Shown here in pieces: positions 1 through 6,542 of a stretch of DNA of 7,740 nt (positions within the stretch are counted from its first letter, which is position 1; every line of letters starts with the position of its first letter). The translations under genes and the position numbers were made by a program. The notes beneath the pieces were generated by a model. That model was not told the DNA's origin. It worked only from the letters and a program-made list of their open reading frames with translations, and ran no database searches. This DNA is from Candidatus Omnitrophota bacterium (GTDB lineage Bacteria > Omnitrophota > Gorgyraeia > Aquiviventales > Aquiviventaceae): positions 1-7,740 of the forward strand of contig JACPAW010000030.1 in assembly GCA_016180605.1 (NCBI GenBank), given 5' to 3'.

Positions 1-92
1 CCCCGGAACAGCGAAGGCAATTTTTGTGCTTCCGCATTGGACGATGTGACAACACTGAAGGCTAGTACGCCGAAAGATATCATTCCGCGCAT
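1..92 (-). CDS. N-terminus of a probable secreted protein (3' part outside the window)
   Basis: An ATG at 92-90 opens a frame that stays open to the left edge and encodes 30 complete residues. The start, MRGMISFGVLAFSVV, followed by TSSNAEAQKLPSLF, looks like a signal peptide. It has an Arg near the start, a hydrophobic core at about 5-15, and a signal peptidase I site of the A-x-A type at A20-E21-A22. A purine-rich GGGGTGG lies directly before the ATG, too close to be a standard SD site; the second Met (residue 4) is an alternative start. The gene has the same orientation as the VWA operon and starts 140 bases after its last stop, so it may be co-transcribed. Too little is visible to name a family. 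Confidence 0.55.
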   Translation of the reverse strand, partial: MRGMISFGVLAFSVVTSSNAEAQKLPSLFR

Positions 93-100
93 CCACCCCA

Positions 101-128
101 GTGACAGGTGAGAGGTGACAGGTGACAA
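101..128 (+). repeat. Heptamer repeat cluster, GTGACAR units on the plus strand
   Basis: Four contiguous 7-bp units read GTGACAG, GTGAGAG, GTGACAG and GTGACAA, with a further GT at 129-130. The cluster is the inverted counterpart of 180-207. The two arms are separated by 51 bases and could pair into an imperfect stem of about 28 bp, most mismatches being at the variable seventh position. In the direction of transcription no run of T follows the stem, so it does not look like an intrinsic terminator. It ends 9 bases from the start codon of the next gene. Confidence 0.85.
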
Positions 129-179
129 GTTAAACCGTTTTCGACAAGAAGATACGGAATTCATTGAATGATCTAAAAC

Positions 180-207
180 CTGTCACTTGTCACGTGTCAC
201 TTGTCAC
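180..207 (-). repeat. Heptamer repeat cluster, GTGACAR units on the minus strand
   Basis: Four contiguous 7-bp units read on the plus strand as CTGTCAC, TTGTCAC, GTGTCAC and TTGTCAC. On the minus strand they are GTGACAA, GTGACAC, GTGACAA and GTGACAG. The cluster begins 25 bases beyond the stop codon of the double-VWA gene and is inverted relative to a second cluster at 101-128. It is noncoding in the annotated frames. Confidence 0.85.
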
Positions 208-222
208 AGACTTCTTCCCCTC

Positions 223-242
223 TTACAGCAGGTTACAGCAGG
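223..242. repeat. 10-bp perfect tandem duplication spanning the stop codon of the double-VWA gene
   Basis: TTACAGCAGG occurs twice in tandem (223-232 and 233-242). On the minus strand each copy reads CCTGCTGTAA. The copy at 233-242 supplies the last Leu codons and the TAA stop, and the other copy lies just beyond the stop. The repeat does not change the protein, because translation ends in the first copy encountered. It looks like a recent slippage duplication. Confidence 0.85.
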
Positions 243-2812
243 GTGTTGCCGCGCAAGGCGACATCGACAAGCAGCAACAGGATCACCAGCGGCAACCACC
301 AGGAAATCGGGTTCACGATCACCGTTACTTTTTCCGTTGGAGGAACAAAAGCGCCATCCGGTGCTTTAAAAATTCCCCCTGTTGCCTGAGCCATATGGCG
401 CAAGAGCTTCTCCTGTGGTGGATTTCCAACGACTTCCTCCATGCTGCTGGGGCTTCCCACTCGAATCCAACGGCGGGTGGCCATGACAGAATGACCGGGT
501 CCTGGCTTGGCGCTATCAGGAACCTGTGATTTGAGGATCAGCGCGTGCCAGCCGCTTGGGACCTGTTCCAGGGAAGCTTGCCAGCGCCATGGACCTGCCT
601 GGATTAAAGAAAGAGGAATCGAAGAATCGTTTAGAGTAGCTTCCTTAACGGGTAAAAGGGATGCTTGCGGTTGATGCAATAAACCCTCCACGATCAATTG
701 TGGCGTACTGGCTCCCTCATCGACCCATACGAAAAGCTCCTCACTCAACCGGGGACGCATGACCCAGCGAAGAATCTCAGACCAAGCGGCCTCAAAACCC
801 TCCCAGCGTATCCAATCCGGAGACCATCGGCTATCCGCATCCGAAGTAAAGGCCGCCACGCGTCCGCTGCCCAACATCCAATGCGCCAGAAGCGGACTAC
901 TCTGTGATTCTTCTCCAATGACCAAATCCACTTGAGAACCGGGTTTAGCCGTTGCGGTAAAGTAGCCGCGAAGCATGGGCCACTCGTTGATTTCTGGAAA
1001 CCAGCCGGTACCCGGTGCCTTGGTGGGAGTAAAAGCACCCTCCGTAAAGGCAAGCTTGCCTGTTGCTTCCTCCACGTCGCGTGTTACCAAATGTGGCAGA
1101 TCATTGAGATTTTTCAGATGGTAGAAGGTACCGCCGGTTGAGCCCGCAAGCCATTTCAAGAAGTCGGTGTTGATAAAAGCAGCGCCGATTCCGATCGTGC
1201 TCACACTGGCTTTTTGTTCACGCAAAGCAAGGATGAGTGCTTGGTAGGCATCTTCATGGAAAGCCGTATTTCCGTCCGAGAGCAAAATAATGTGTTTGGT
1301 CATGGCCTGTGCGAGTTCTAATCGATTCGCTGCCGTCGCCAAAGCGGGAAGAATATCCGTTCCACCGCTGGAACGAAGCTTCACGAGCTTATCGACCAGC
1401 CAAGGCCCCACTTGCCCTGCCGCTTGAACCTCTACAATCACATAGGGTTTCGTATCGAAAGCAAAAACCCCAACCAGGTCTTCCGGCTTCAGCTGCTTGA
1501 TCAGAGCTACCGCGGCTTGTTTCGTTGCGGTCATGCGCGGACCCAGCATCGAAGCGGAACGGTCAATCAACAAAATCACACAGATACGGCGGTTGGATTC
1601 TTTAAGTCCTTTAGGTTCGAACTGAATAGGAAGCATCGGGTCTATGACGGAGGGGGTATTGGTCTCTTGCGCCGGGTCGCCGCCTAAACCGACGAAAAGC
1701 AGTCCTCCTCCATCCTGTTCCACGTACTGTTTCAAGATGGCAACTGGCTCCGGGGTCAATGAGGATTTCACGGGATTAAAAAGTATGACAGCATCCACAT
1801 CCATCCATCGCGAAGCAAATTCGCCAAGCTCCTGGGGTCGGGCCAGGACAAGCTCCATGCCTCGGCGTTTTAGTGCCGTGGCCAACTTTGGCTGCGCTTT
1901 GGTTGGATCGGAAACAAAGAGAACTTGCGGTGGGCCTTCAACCTCTGTGTAAGCAAACCGGGTCTCATGAAGTCCCTCGCTGGGAACGGAAAGCTCAACC
2001 GACATCGCCAGCATCCCTCGCTGCAGTGCGGGAACGCTGACCGAAAGCACTTGCCATCCAGGACGGATTTGGAATCGCTGTTTCTTGATGACTACCCCAT
2101 GCAAGCGAAGAGTAAGCTCTGCTGTTTTGGAGAAATACTCGGATCCGCGCACCACCAAACGAACAGGAACATTGGCTCCTTGATGTACCAGAGGAGGAAC
2201 AAAAAGATCTTCCCATGAAACGGCTTGCGCGATGTCTGTCGGAGGAGCAACGGTAAAGATTTCAAGACCCGACTGGCGCGCCACACTCAGCAATACCGTC
2301 ACGTCTCCCGTTGTTTCGCGACCATCTGTCAGCAGTATGACGGAACCTGCCTTTTGGCCTGAAAATAGGGAAATCGCACTCAGCAGGGCCTCTTCCAAAT
2401 TCGTCGCATTTTCTTCGACAGAAGCCTGCTGCAGGGCCGCTGCTACTTTCCCGGGATCCAGCACCTCCTTGCCCCAAGGAATGGCAATCTGGACTTGTTT
2501 TCCGAAGACAATCACCGCTCGGGCCGTAGATTCAGGCCGCAAGGACTCAAGGGAAGCGATTCGTCGCGCCATCCAGGAACGCTGCATCTTACTCATGCTA
2601 GCGGAGCCATCAACGAGATAGACTACATCACGCGGCAACTGGCGCAGCTGCTCCCGTGGGGCCATCCAAGGAGCCAGGCATAGCAGAGTCACCGTCATGG
2701 TGCGGGATACAATCAGCAGCCATTGGCGTCGACCGCTCAGGGAAATTTTCCGGCTCAACCAAATGACTAACCCCACACTGAGCAACCATACCAAAGAAGG
2801 AGGCAGAAACAT
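233..2812 (-). CDS. Large membrane protein with two VWA domains and a glutamine-amidotransferase-like region
   Basis: This 859-residue protein has two N-terminal helices (about 6-20 and 31-50). VWA domain 1 follows, with MIDAS elements D68-G-S-A-S72, T137 (ATNL) and D163 (LLTDGRE). An Ig- or CARDB-like beta region spans about 195-290. Next comes a segment resembling the GATase1-like fold (PPQVLFVSD near 294-302, GGGLLFVG at 368-375), and then VWA domain 2 with D417-R-S-A-S421, T485 (GGTDILPAL) and D513 (LLSDGNT). A further beta region and a C-terminal helix at about 837-853 complete it. Both VWA domains keep all MIDAS residues. The amidotransferase-like part shows no obvious catalytic Cys and is probably structural. 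The ATG start lies 11 bases after the previous stop with no evident SD sequence. The domain order matches a known family of VWA proteins in MoxR clusters. Its exact role is unknown. Confidence 0.92.
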   Translation of the reverse strand: MFLPPSLVWLLSVGLVIWLSRKISLSGRRQWLLIVSRTMTVTLLCLAPWMAPREQLRQLPRDVVYLVDGSASMSKMQRSWMARRIASLESLRPESTARAVIVFGKQVQIAIPWGKEVLDPGKVAAALQQASVEENATNLEEALLSAISLFSGQKAGSVILLTDGRETTGDVTVLLSVARQSGLEIFTVAPPTDIAQAVSWEDLFVPPLVHQGANVPVRLVVRGSEYFSKTAELTLRLHGVVIKKQRFQIRPGWQVLSVSVPALQRGMLAMSVELSVPSEGLHETRFAYTEVEGPPQVLFVSDPTKAQPKLATALKRRGMELVLARPQELGEFASRWMDVDAVILFNPVKSSLTPEPVAILKQYVEQDGGGLLFVGLGGDPAQETNTPSVIDPMLPIQFEPKGLKESNRRICVILLIDRSASMLGPRMTATKQAAVALIKQLKPEDLVGVFAFDTKPYVIVEVQAAGQVGPWLVDKLVKLRSSGGTDILPALATAANRLELAQAMTKHIILLSDGNTAFHEDAYQALILALREQKASVSTIGIGAAFINTDFLKWLAGSTGGTFYHLKNLNDLPHLVTRDVEEATGKLAFTEGAFTPTKAPGTGWFPEINEWPMLRGYFTATAKPGSQVDLVIGEESQSSPLLAHWMLGSGRVAAFTSDADSRWSPDWIRWEGFEAAWSEILRWVMRPRLSEELFVWVDEGASTPQLIVEGLLHQPQASLLPVKEATLNDSSIPLSLIQAGPWRWQASLEQVPSGWHALILKSQVPDSAKPGPGHSVMATRRWIRVGSPSSMEEVVGNPPQEKLLRHMAQATGGIFKAPDGAFVPPTEKVTVIVNPISWWLPLVILLLLVDVALRGNTLL

Positions 2813-2823
2813 GGGTTTGAATG

Positions 2824-4626
2824 TCAGATTTTAGATTTTGGATGCTTCTGGTTCCGCCATGCGTGCAGGCCCCACTCCAGCAGTAAAAGAATGAGCACCA
2901 ATCCGGTCAAAAGAGGAGCTAAGGGATATAAAACCAGCGGGGCTGAGGCAGAATCATCTTTCTCAGAGGGCAGCGGTTGCCAGGTGGAAGCATGACGGAT
3001 CAAATTGGATTCCGCCGGATTGAGAAAATTGACCGGAACGTAAGTGTTCTGTTTTCCTTGTGTGAACAGATACAGGCCCGCCAGCGTCGTTTTGTCATAG
3101 CGGGCTTTTCCCTCGATGGACTCAATCGAATCATAGCGGTTATCCGGACGCCGCACTTGCACCGAACCGGAATGAAAGTCACTCTGCACCAGAGATTCGC
3201 CTGCCGTTTTGATCTGCGTTTCGTTCGCCAACCAGCGAAGACTGTTGAAGAAAATGAGCGCGGAAAGCGTGGAATCGATGTTTCTGGATGGATCAAAAAA
3301 GAAATGGACCCGACGAATTCCTGCGTGCTCATCCGCAACCACCACAGGCACGCGCATGCCGTCGAACAAGGCAGAAACGACTTCGGTCCCCGCTGGGGCT
3401 TCCGCCGTAACGGTTGAAATCGGAGCGGCCAGGAAGCCGATGGGAGGCAGGTAAGCACTGATCGGGTGGGCTAAGGAGGTCACCCAATAGCTCAAGGTAG
3501 GTTTTGGAACAACGGGTAAACGAATGAGAAGTGTTGCGGAGTCAGGGAGTCCGTTTGTATGATCGCTAATCACCACATTCGCAGCCGCATCGGGTTTCGG
3601 TTGCGAGTACCAGCTAATGGCTGGGCAAGCGTTCAGCCACTCAGAGAGGGTTTCTTTAAGTGAAGGGGAATCCACTTGCAAAAGCATGGAAGAACTGGAA
3701 GAACCGGATAAGGGCAGCCATGCTTTATTATCCCAGTCAAAGTTATCTCGCTCCGCATGGAGTGTGAGTTCAACGAAGTCACGGGTGTTTTGGGCAGGCA
3801 AGGTCAACGATAATGTCTGGCGTGCCCAGGGGGATAACGTCGTGCTTTCCTCCGCCACCACGGTGTCGGCTTTGGCACCATAAGCTGCGGTCAGACGTGC
3901 TGAGGAGTTGGATTCTGAGAAGTTTTGCAAGGTGACCAGAACCGTCGCTTGAGCGGGGGAACAGAAAGTTCCTTCGATACTCGCTGCCACAATTCCCACA
4001 TTAGAAAGAGGCCGTCCCATTCCTATCCATTGGACACGTTCATCTAATTGTGCGGGTTGCAACTCATCCGTAACGACCAGCACTTTATCCGGTCTTCTTC
4101 TTAATAAAGCACTTCCCGCACGCACCGCGGAAGCCAAGTTGCCGGAAAGATGGCTGCCTTCTACTCTTTTGAGAGCCTGCACGAGAGTCGTTTTGTCCGA
4201 TTGAGGTCGAGGAAGAACAGGAGCCACGGGCGCACTGGTCATCAAAAGGATTTGCTCCGTCTCCGGTTTGGTCGCCAACCATTGATTCAGACGGCGTTTT
4301 GCCAAAGACAGAGCGCTGATGCCACTGTTTTTTGCATACATGCTAGCAGAGGTATCCAGGACCACGAGTGTTGTCTTCGCTTGATGGCGCTGCATTGCCG
4401 GTTGTGCTAAAGCACAGGCTGAAAGAATACAAGCCGCTAATTGGATCCAAAAGAGAAGGTTCACCAGCAGGCGGCTGCGGCGCTGGGGCGGCCGTGGAAG
4501 CAGATGCTCAAACGGTACTAGGCTGGCTATCAGAAACTCTTTTCTCGTAGCAGACAGACGCCATAACCACAACAGTACGGGAATGCTCAGCAGACCGAGT
4601 AAGCCAAGAGGATTGTGAAGCTGCAT
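2824..4626 (-). CDS. BatA-type membrane protein with VWA domain
   Basis: This 600-residue protein begins like the BatA N-terminal double-transmembrane domain: helix 1 at about 6-24 (NPLGLLGLLSIPVLLWLWRL) and helix 2 at about 54-74. A VWA domain follows directly, with MIDAS motif DTSAS at 91-95 and a TDE at 186-188. The segment normally carrying the MIDAS threonine (GTNL-like) reads SGNL at 161-164, so metal binding may be weakened. Residues from about 200 to 560 are beta-rich and extracytoplasmic in character. They include an RRVHFFFDP stretch and an FFNSLRWLAN stretch near 460, typical of this family's C-terminal half. A last helix lies at about 566-587, followed by a basic tail. It starts 16 bases after the DUF58 stop, without a clear SD site. 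It is probably a client of the MoxR ATPase, but the function is unproven. Confidence 0.9.
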   Translation of the reverse strand: MQLHNPLGLLGLLSIPVLLWLWRLSATRKEFLIASLVPFEHLLPRPPQRRSRLLVNLLFWIQLAACILSACALAQPAMQRHQAKTTLVVLDTSASMYAKNSGISALSLAKRRLNQWLATKPETEQILLMTSAPVAPVLPRPQSDKTTLVQALKRVEGSHLSGNLASAVRAGSALLRRRPDKVLVVTDELQPAQLDERVQWIGMGRPLSNVGIVAASIEGTFCSPAQATVLVTLQNFSESNSSARLTAAYGAKADTVVAEESTTLSPWARQTLSLTLPAQNTRDFVELTLHAERDNFDWDNKAWLPLSGSSSSSMLLQVDSPSLKETLSEWLNACPAISWYSQPKPDAAANVVISDHTNGLPDSATLLIRLPVVPKPTLSYWVTSLAHPISAYLPPIGFLAAPISTVTAEAPAGTEVVSALFDGMRVPVVVADEHAGIRRVHFFFDPSRNIDSTLSALIFFNSLRWLANETQIKTAGESLVQSDFHSGSVQVRRPDNRYDSIESIEGKARYDKTTLAGLYLFTQGKQNTYVPVNFLNPAESNLIRHASTWQPLPSEKDDSASAPLVLYPLAPLLTGLVLILLLLEWGLHAWRNQKHPKSKI

Positions 4627-4642
4627 AAAGCAACGGGCCTGG

Positions 4643-5530
4643 TTATTCCAAGAAACCGTGGGCGGGTAACGTTCGTGTCATGAGCGATTCCAACGACTCA
4701 TCAAGGCGATGCTGGACGAAAAGAATTCCATTTCGTTTGCAAAACCGAGCCAGATGCTCATTGTGAGACGCCATGGCTTGTTCTAACTCTTGAGGGCTGT
4801 AAGCCAGCTGATGCCGCAGCCCGGTTTCGGCATCCACGACGGTGGTACTCCTGAAAAAGCGGGCTGGGTGAAGCTCTTGGGGGCTTAAGACCTGAATCAC
4901 CTTGATCTCCATGTTTCGAATCATCAACACATGGAGCGCCTCAAAGAATTCAGCGGGACGGATGAGGCCATCCGTCAGCAGAATCGCCTGTCCTCCTCGT
5001 ATGCGCAAAGCGATGGCAGCGCGCCGCAGCCATTCCGGAAGAAATAATTTGTCTTGAGGATGCACCGTGCCGCTTATCATGACCATTTGGGAAAGATCCC
5101 GCCGCTGGCTGAACCAAGGGCTACTTAAAATGCGCCCGGCCTGGATCCAGCTCAACCGTGCTCGATGCCCCTCAGCCAGTGCCACATACGCTAAACAAAT
5201 GGCAATCTGCCGACAGCGCTTGAATTTCTCAAGGTCTGGCACTCCCATCGAAGCCGTTGCATCGATTAACAATTCAACGGATAAGGCAATTTCTTCTTTA
5301 TAAGTCTTAATGTAGAGACGATCCAGCCGGGCATAGAGGTTCCAGTCAATCGCCCGGAAATCATCGCCGGCACAATAGGGGGTGTAATCGGCAAATTCGA
5401 CCGACGATCCTCTGCGATTGATGGGAAAACGTCCTCCGAGAGTATGCCCGGAGCGTACCCATCGAACCGAAAGCTGCAGTACTTCCAAATGCCGGATGAG
5501 CTCAGGCGTCAACCAAGCTTCGTTCGGCAT
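4643..5530 (-). CDS. DUF58 family protein, soluble short form with a VWA-like fold
   Basis: This 295-residue protein carries the DUF58 signature at about residues 41-75: GSSVEFADY, then PYCAGDD, then RAIDWNLYARLDRLYIK. A VWA-like part follows, with a MIDAS-type motif DATASM at 90-95 and LLTDG at 184-188 (D187). The usual family form is DxSxS, so Thr92 stands where Ser is expected; it keeps the hydroxyl. The usual Arg of YRPGDD is Cys53 here. No transmembrane segment is seen, which fits a cytoplasmic partner of the adjacent MoxR ATPase. The ATG start lies inside the end of the ATPase gene. Its N-terminal LTPELIRHLEVLQL matches the typical start of the family, so the 29-base overlap looks genuine. 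The biochemical role is unknown; DUF58 genes next to moxR are a well-known pairing. Confidence 0.95.
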   Translation of the reverse strand: MPNEAWLTPELIRHLEVLQLSVRWVRSGHTLGGRFPINRRGSSVEFADYTPYCAGDDFRAIDWNLYARLDRLYIKTYKEEIALSVELLIDATASMGVPDLEKFKRCRQIAICLAYVALAEGHRARLSWIQAGRILSSPWFSQRRDLSQMVMISGTVHPQDKLFLPEWLRRAAIALRIRGGQAILLTDGLIRPAEFFEALHVLMIRNMEIKVIQVLSPQELHPARFFRSTTVVDAETGLRHQLAYSPQELEQAMASHNEHLARFCKRNGILFVQHRLDESLESLMTRTLPAHGFLE

Positions 5531-6542
5531 TTTTTGCTTTCTGAGGAGTTCGAACAGCCTGCCGTAAACTCCCTGTGAGTTCTTTTAAGATTTCCGCCGC
5601 GCTGCGTCGATCTGCCTCAGCTTCAAAAGAGAGAATAATGCGATGGTTCAAGGCCGGTTGAATGAGCCGATCCACATCTTCAAAGCTCACATTGACTCTC
5701 CCATCCATCAGGGCAAGTACTTTGGCTCCCATAAGCATCGCTTGCGCCCCTCTTGGGGAGGCCCCATAGCGCAACAGGCGAGTGGCGGCCGTCTCTTGAG
5801 TCCCAGGCCGTGTTGCGACAACCAGCTTAACGACGTAATCCTCAACCGGTTTTGCTACCAAGACTTCGCGAACCAGCCGCCTGGCTTGAAGGATCCACGA
5901 CTGTGCTTTTTCCGCAGATAATACCGGTGTGATAGTCGAGAGGTGCGCTGTAGTCGTACGCCGCAAGACTTCTGAAAGCTCCTCGGGAGAAGGATAGTCC
6001 ACAAAACTACGGAACAAGAAGCGGTCTAACTGGGCTTCTGGAAGCGGAAAAGTGCCTTCCATCTCAATAGGATTCTGGGTGGCGATCACAAAAAAAGGCT
6101 CTTCTAAATGAAAGGTGGAACCCGCCACCGTTACTTGATGCTCTTCCATCGCTTCCAAGAGTGCGGACTGCGTCTTAGGAGTTGCCCGGTTGATTTCGTC
6201 AGCCAGAAGAATGTGCGTGAACACGGGGCCTCTGGCAAATTCAAAGACTTTATGCCCATCGCGATCCACCACCAACTGTGTGCCGAGAATATCGGCCGGC
6301 ATCAAATCCGGGGTGCACTGAATGCGCTTAAAAGATAACCCCAAGGTTTGCGAAAATGACTTGGCCAGAAGCGTCTTGCCCAAGCCTGGAACTCCCTCCA
6401 GCAACACATGTCCTCCTGCGAAAAAAGCAATCAACAAATGCTCTAAGACTGTTTGTTGCCCAACGATAATCGTTCCAAGGGCCTCTTTGAGTGAAGCGAA
6501 TATCCGGCGAAACTCTTCTGGCTGCATCAGCGGCATATTCAT
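5502..6542 (-). CDS. MoxR-family AAA+ ATPase
   Basis: This 346-residue protein has the full set of AAA+ motifs: Walker A GVPGLGKT at 50-57, Walker B LLADEIN at 112-118 (D115, E116), sensor 1 at N157 within ATQNPIEMEGTFPLPEAQLD, an arginine finger candidate R174 in LDRF, and sensor 2 R264 in ASPRGAQAML. A C-terminal helical lid (AAA_lid_2 type) occupies about 270-335. Length and motif order match cytoplasmic MoxR ATPases, which act as chaperone-like remodellers of VWA-domain partners. The ATG start overlaps the preceding stop as ATGA, and its 3' end overlaps the DUF58 gene by 29 bases. No strong SD sequence precedes the start, so translation is probably coupled. No catalytic residue appears to be missing. 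The family assignment is secure; the substrate is unknown. Confidence 0.97.
   Translation of the reverse strand: MNMPLMQPEEFRRIFASLKEALGTIIVGQQTVLEHLLIAFFAGGHVLLEGVPGLGKTLLAKSFSQTLGLSFKRIQCTPDLMPADILGTQLVVDRDGHKVFEFARGPVFTHILLADEINRATPKTQSALLEAMEEHQVTVAGSTFHLEEPFFVIATQNPIEMEGTFPLPEAQLDRFLFRSFVDYPSPEELSEVLRRTTTAHLSTITPVLSAEKAQSWILQARRLVREVLVAKPVEDYVVKLVVATRPGTQETAATRLLRYGASPRGAQAMLMGAKVLALMDGRVNVSFEDVDRLIQPALNHRIILSFEAEADRRSAAEILKELTGSLRQAVRTPQKAKNAERSLVDA

Noticed and set aside
131..177. Promoter for the secreted-protein gene in the spacer between the repeat arms
   Set aside because: No -35 and -10 pair with acceptable match and spacing could be found on the minus strand.
101..207. Intrinsic terminator for the operon
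   Set aside because: The inverted arrays could pair, but the spacer is long, the stem is imperfect, and no T run follows in the direction of transcription.
101..207. CRISPR array
   Set aside because: The units are 7 bp and contiguous with no spacers of regular length, and the two clusters are in opposite orientation; no cas genes are present.
164..529. Plus-strand 121-residue frame, and other plus-strand frames throughout the window
   Set aside because: They lie opposite well-supported minus-strand genes or start in the repeat region, show no recognisable domains, and have the composition expected of antisense shadows.
3000..3458. 152-residue minus-strand frame inside the BatA-like gene
   Set aside because: It is an alternative frame within a gene with clear domain content, and has no recognisable motif.
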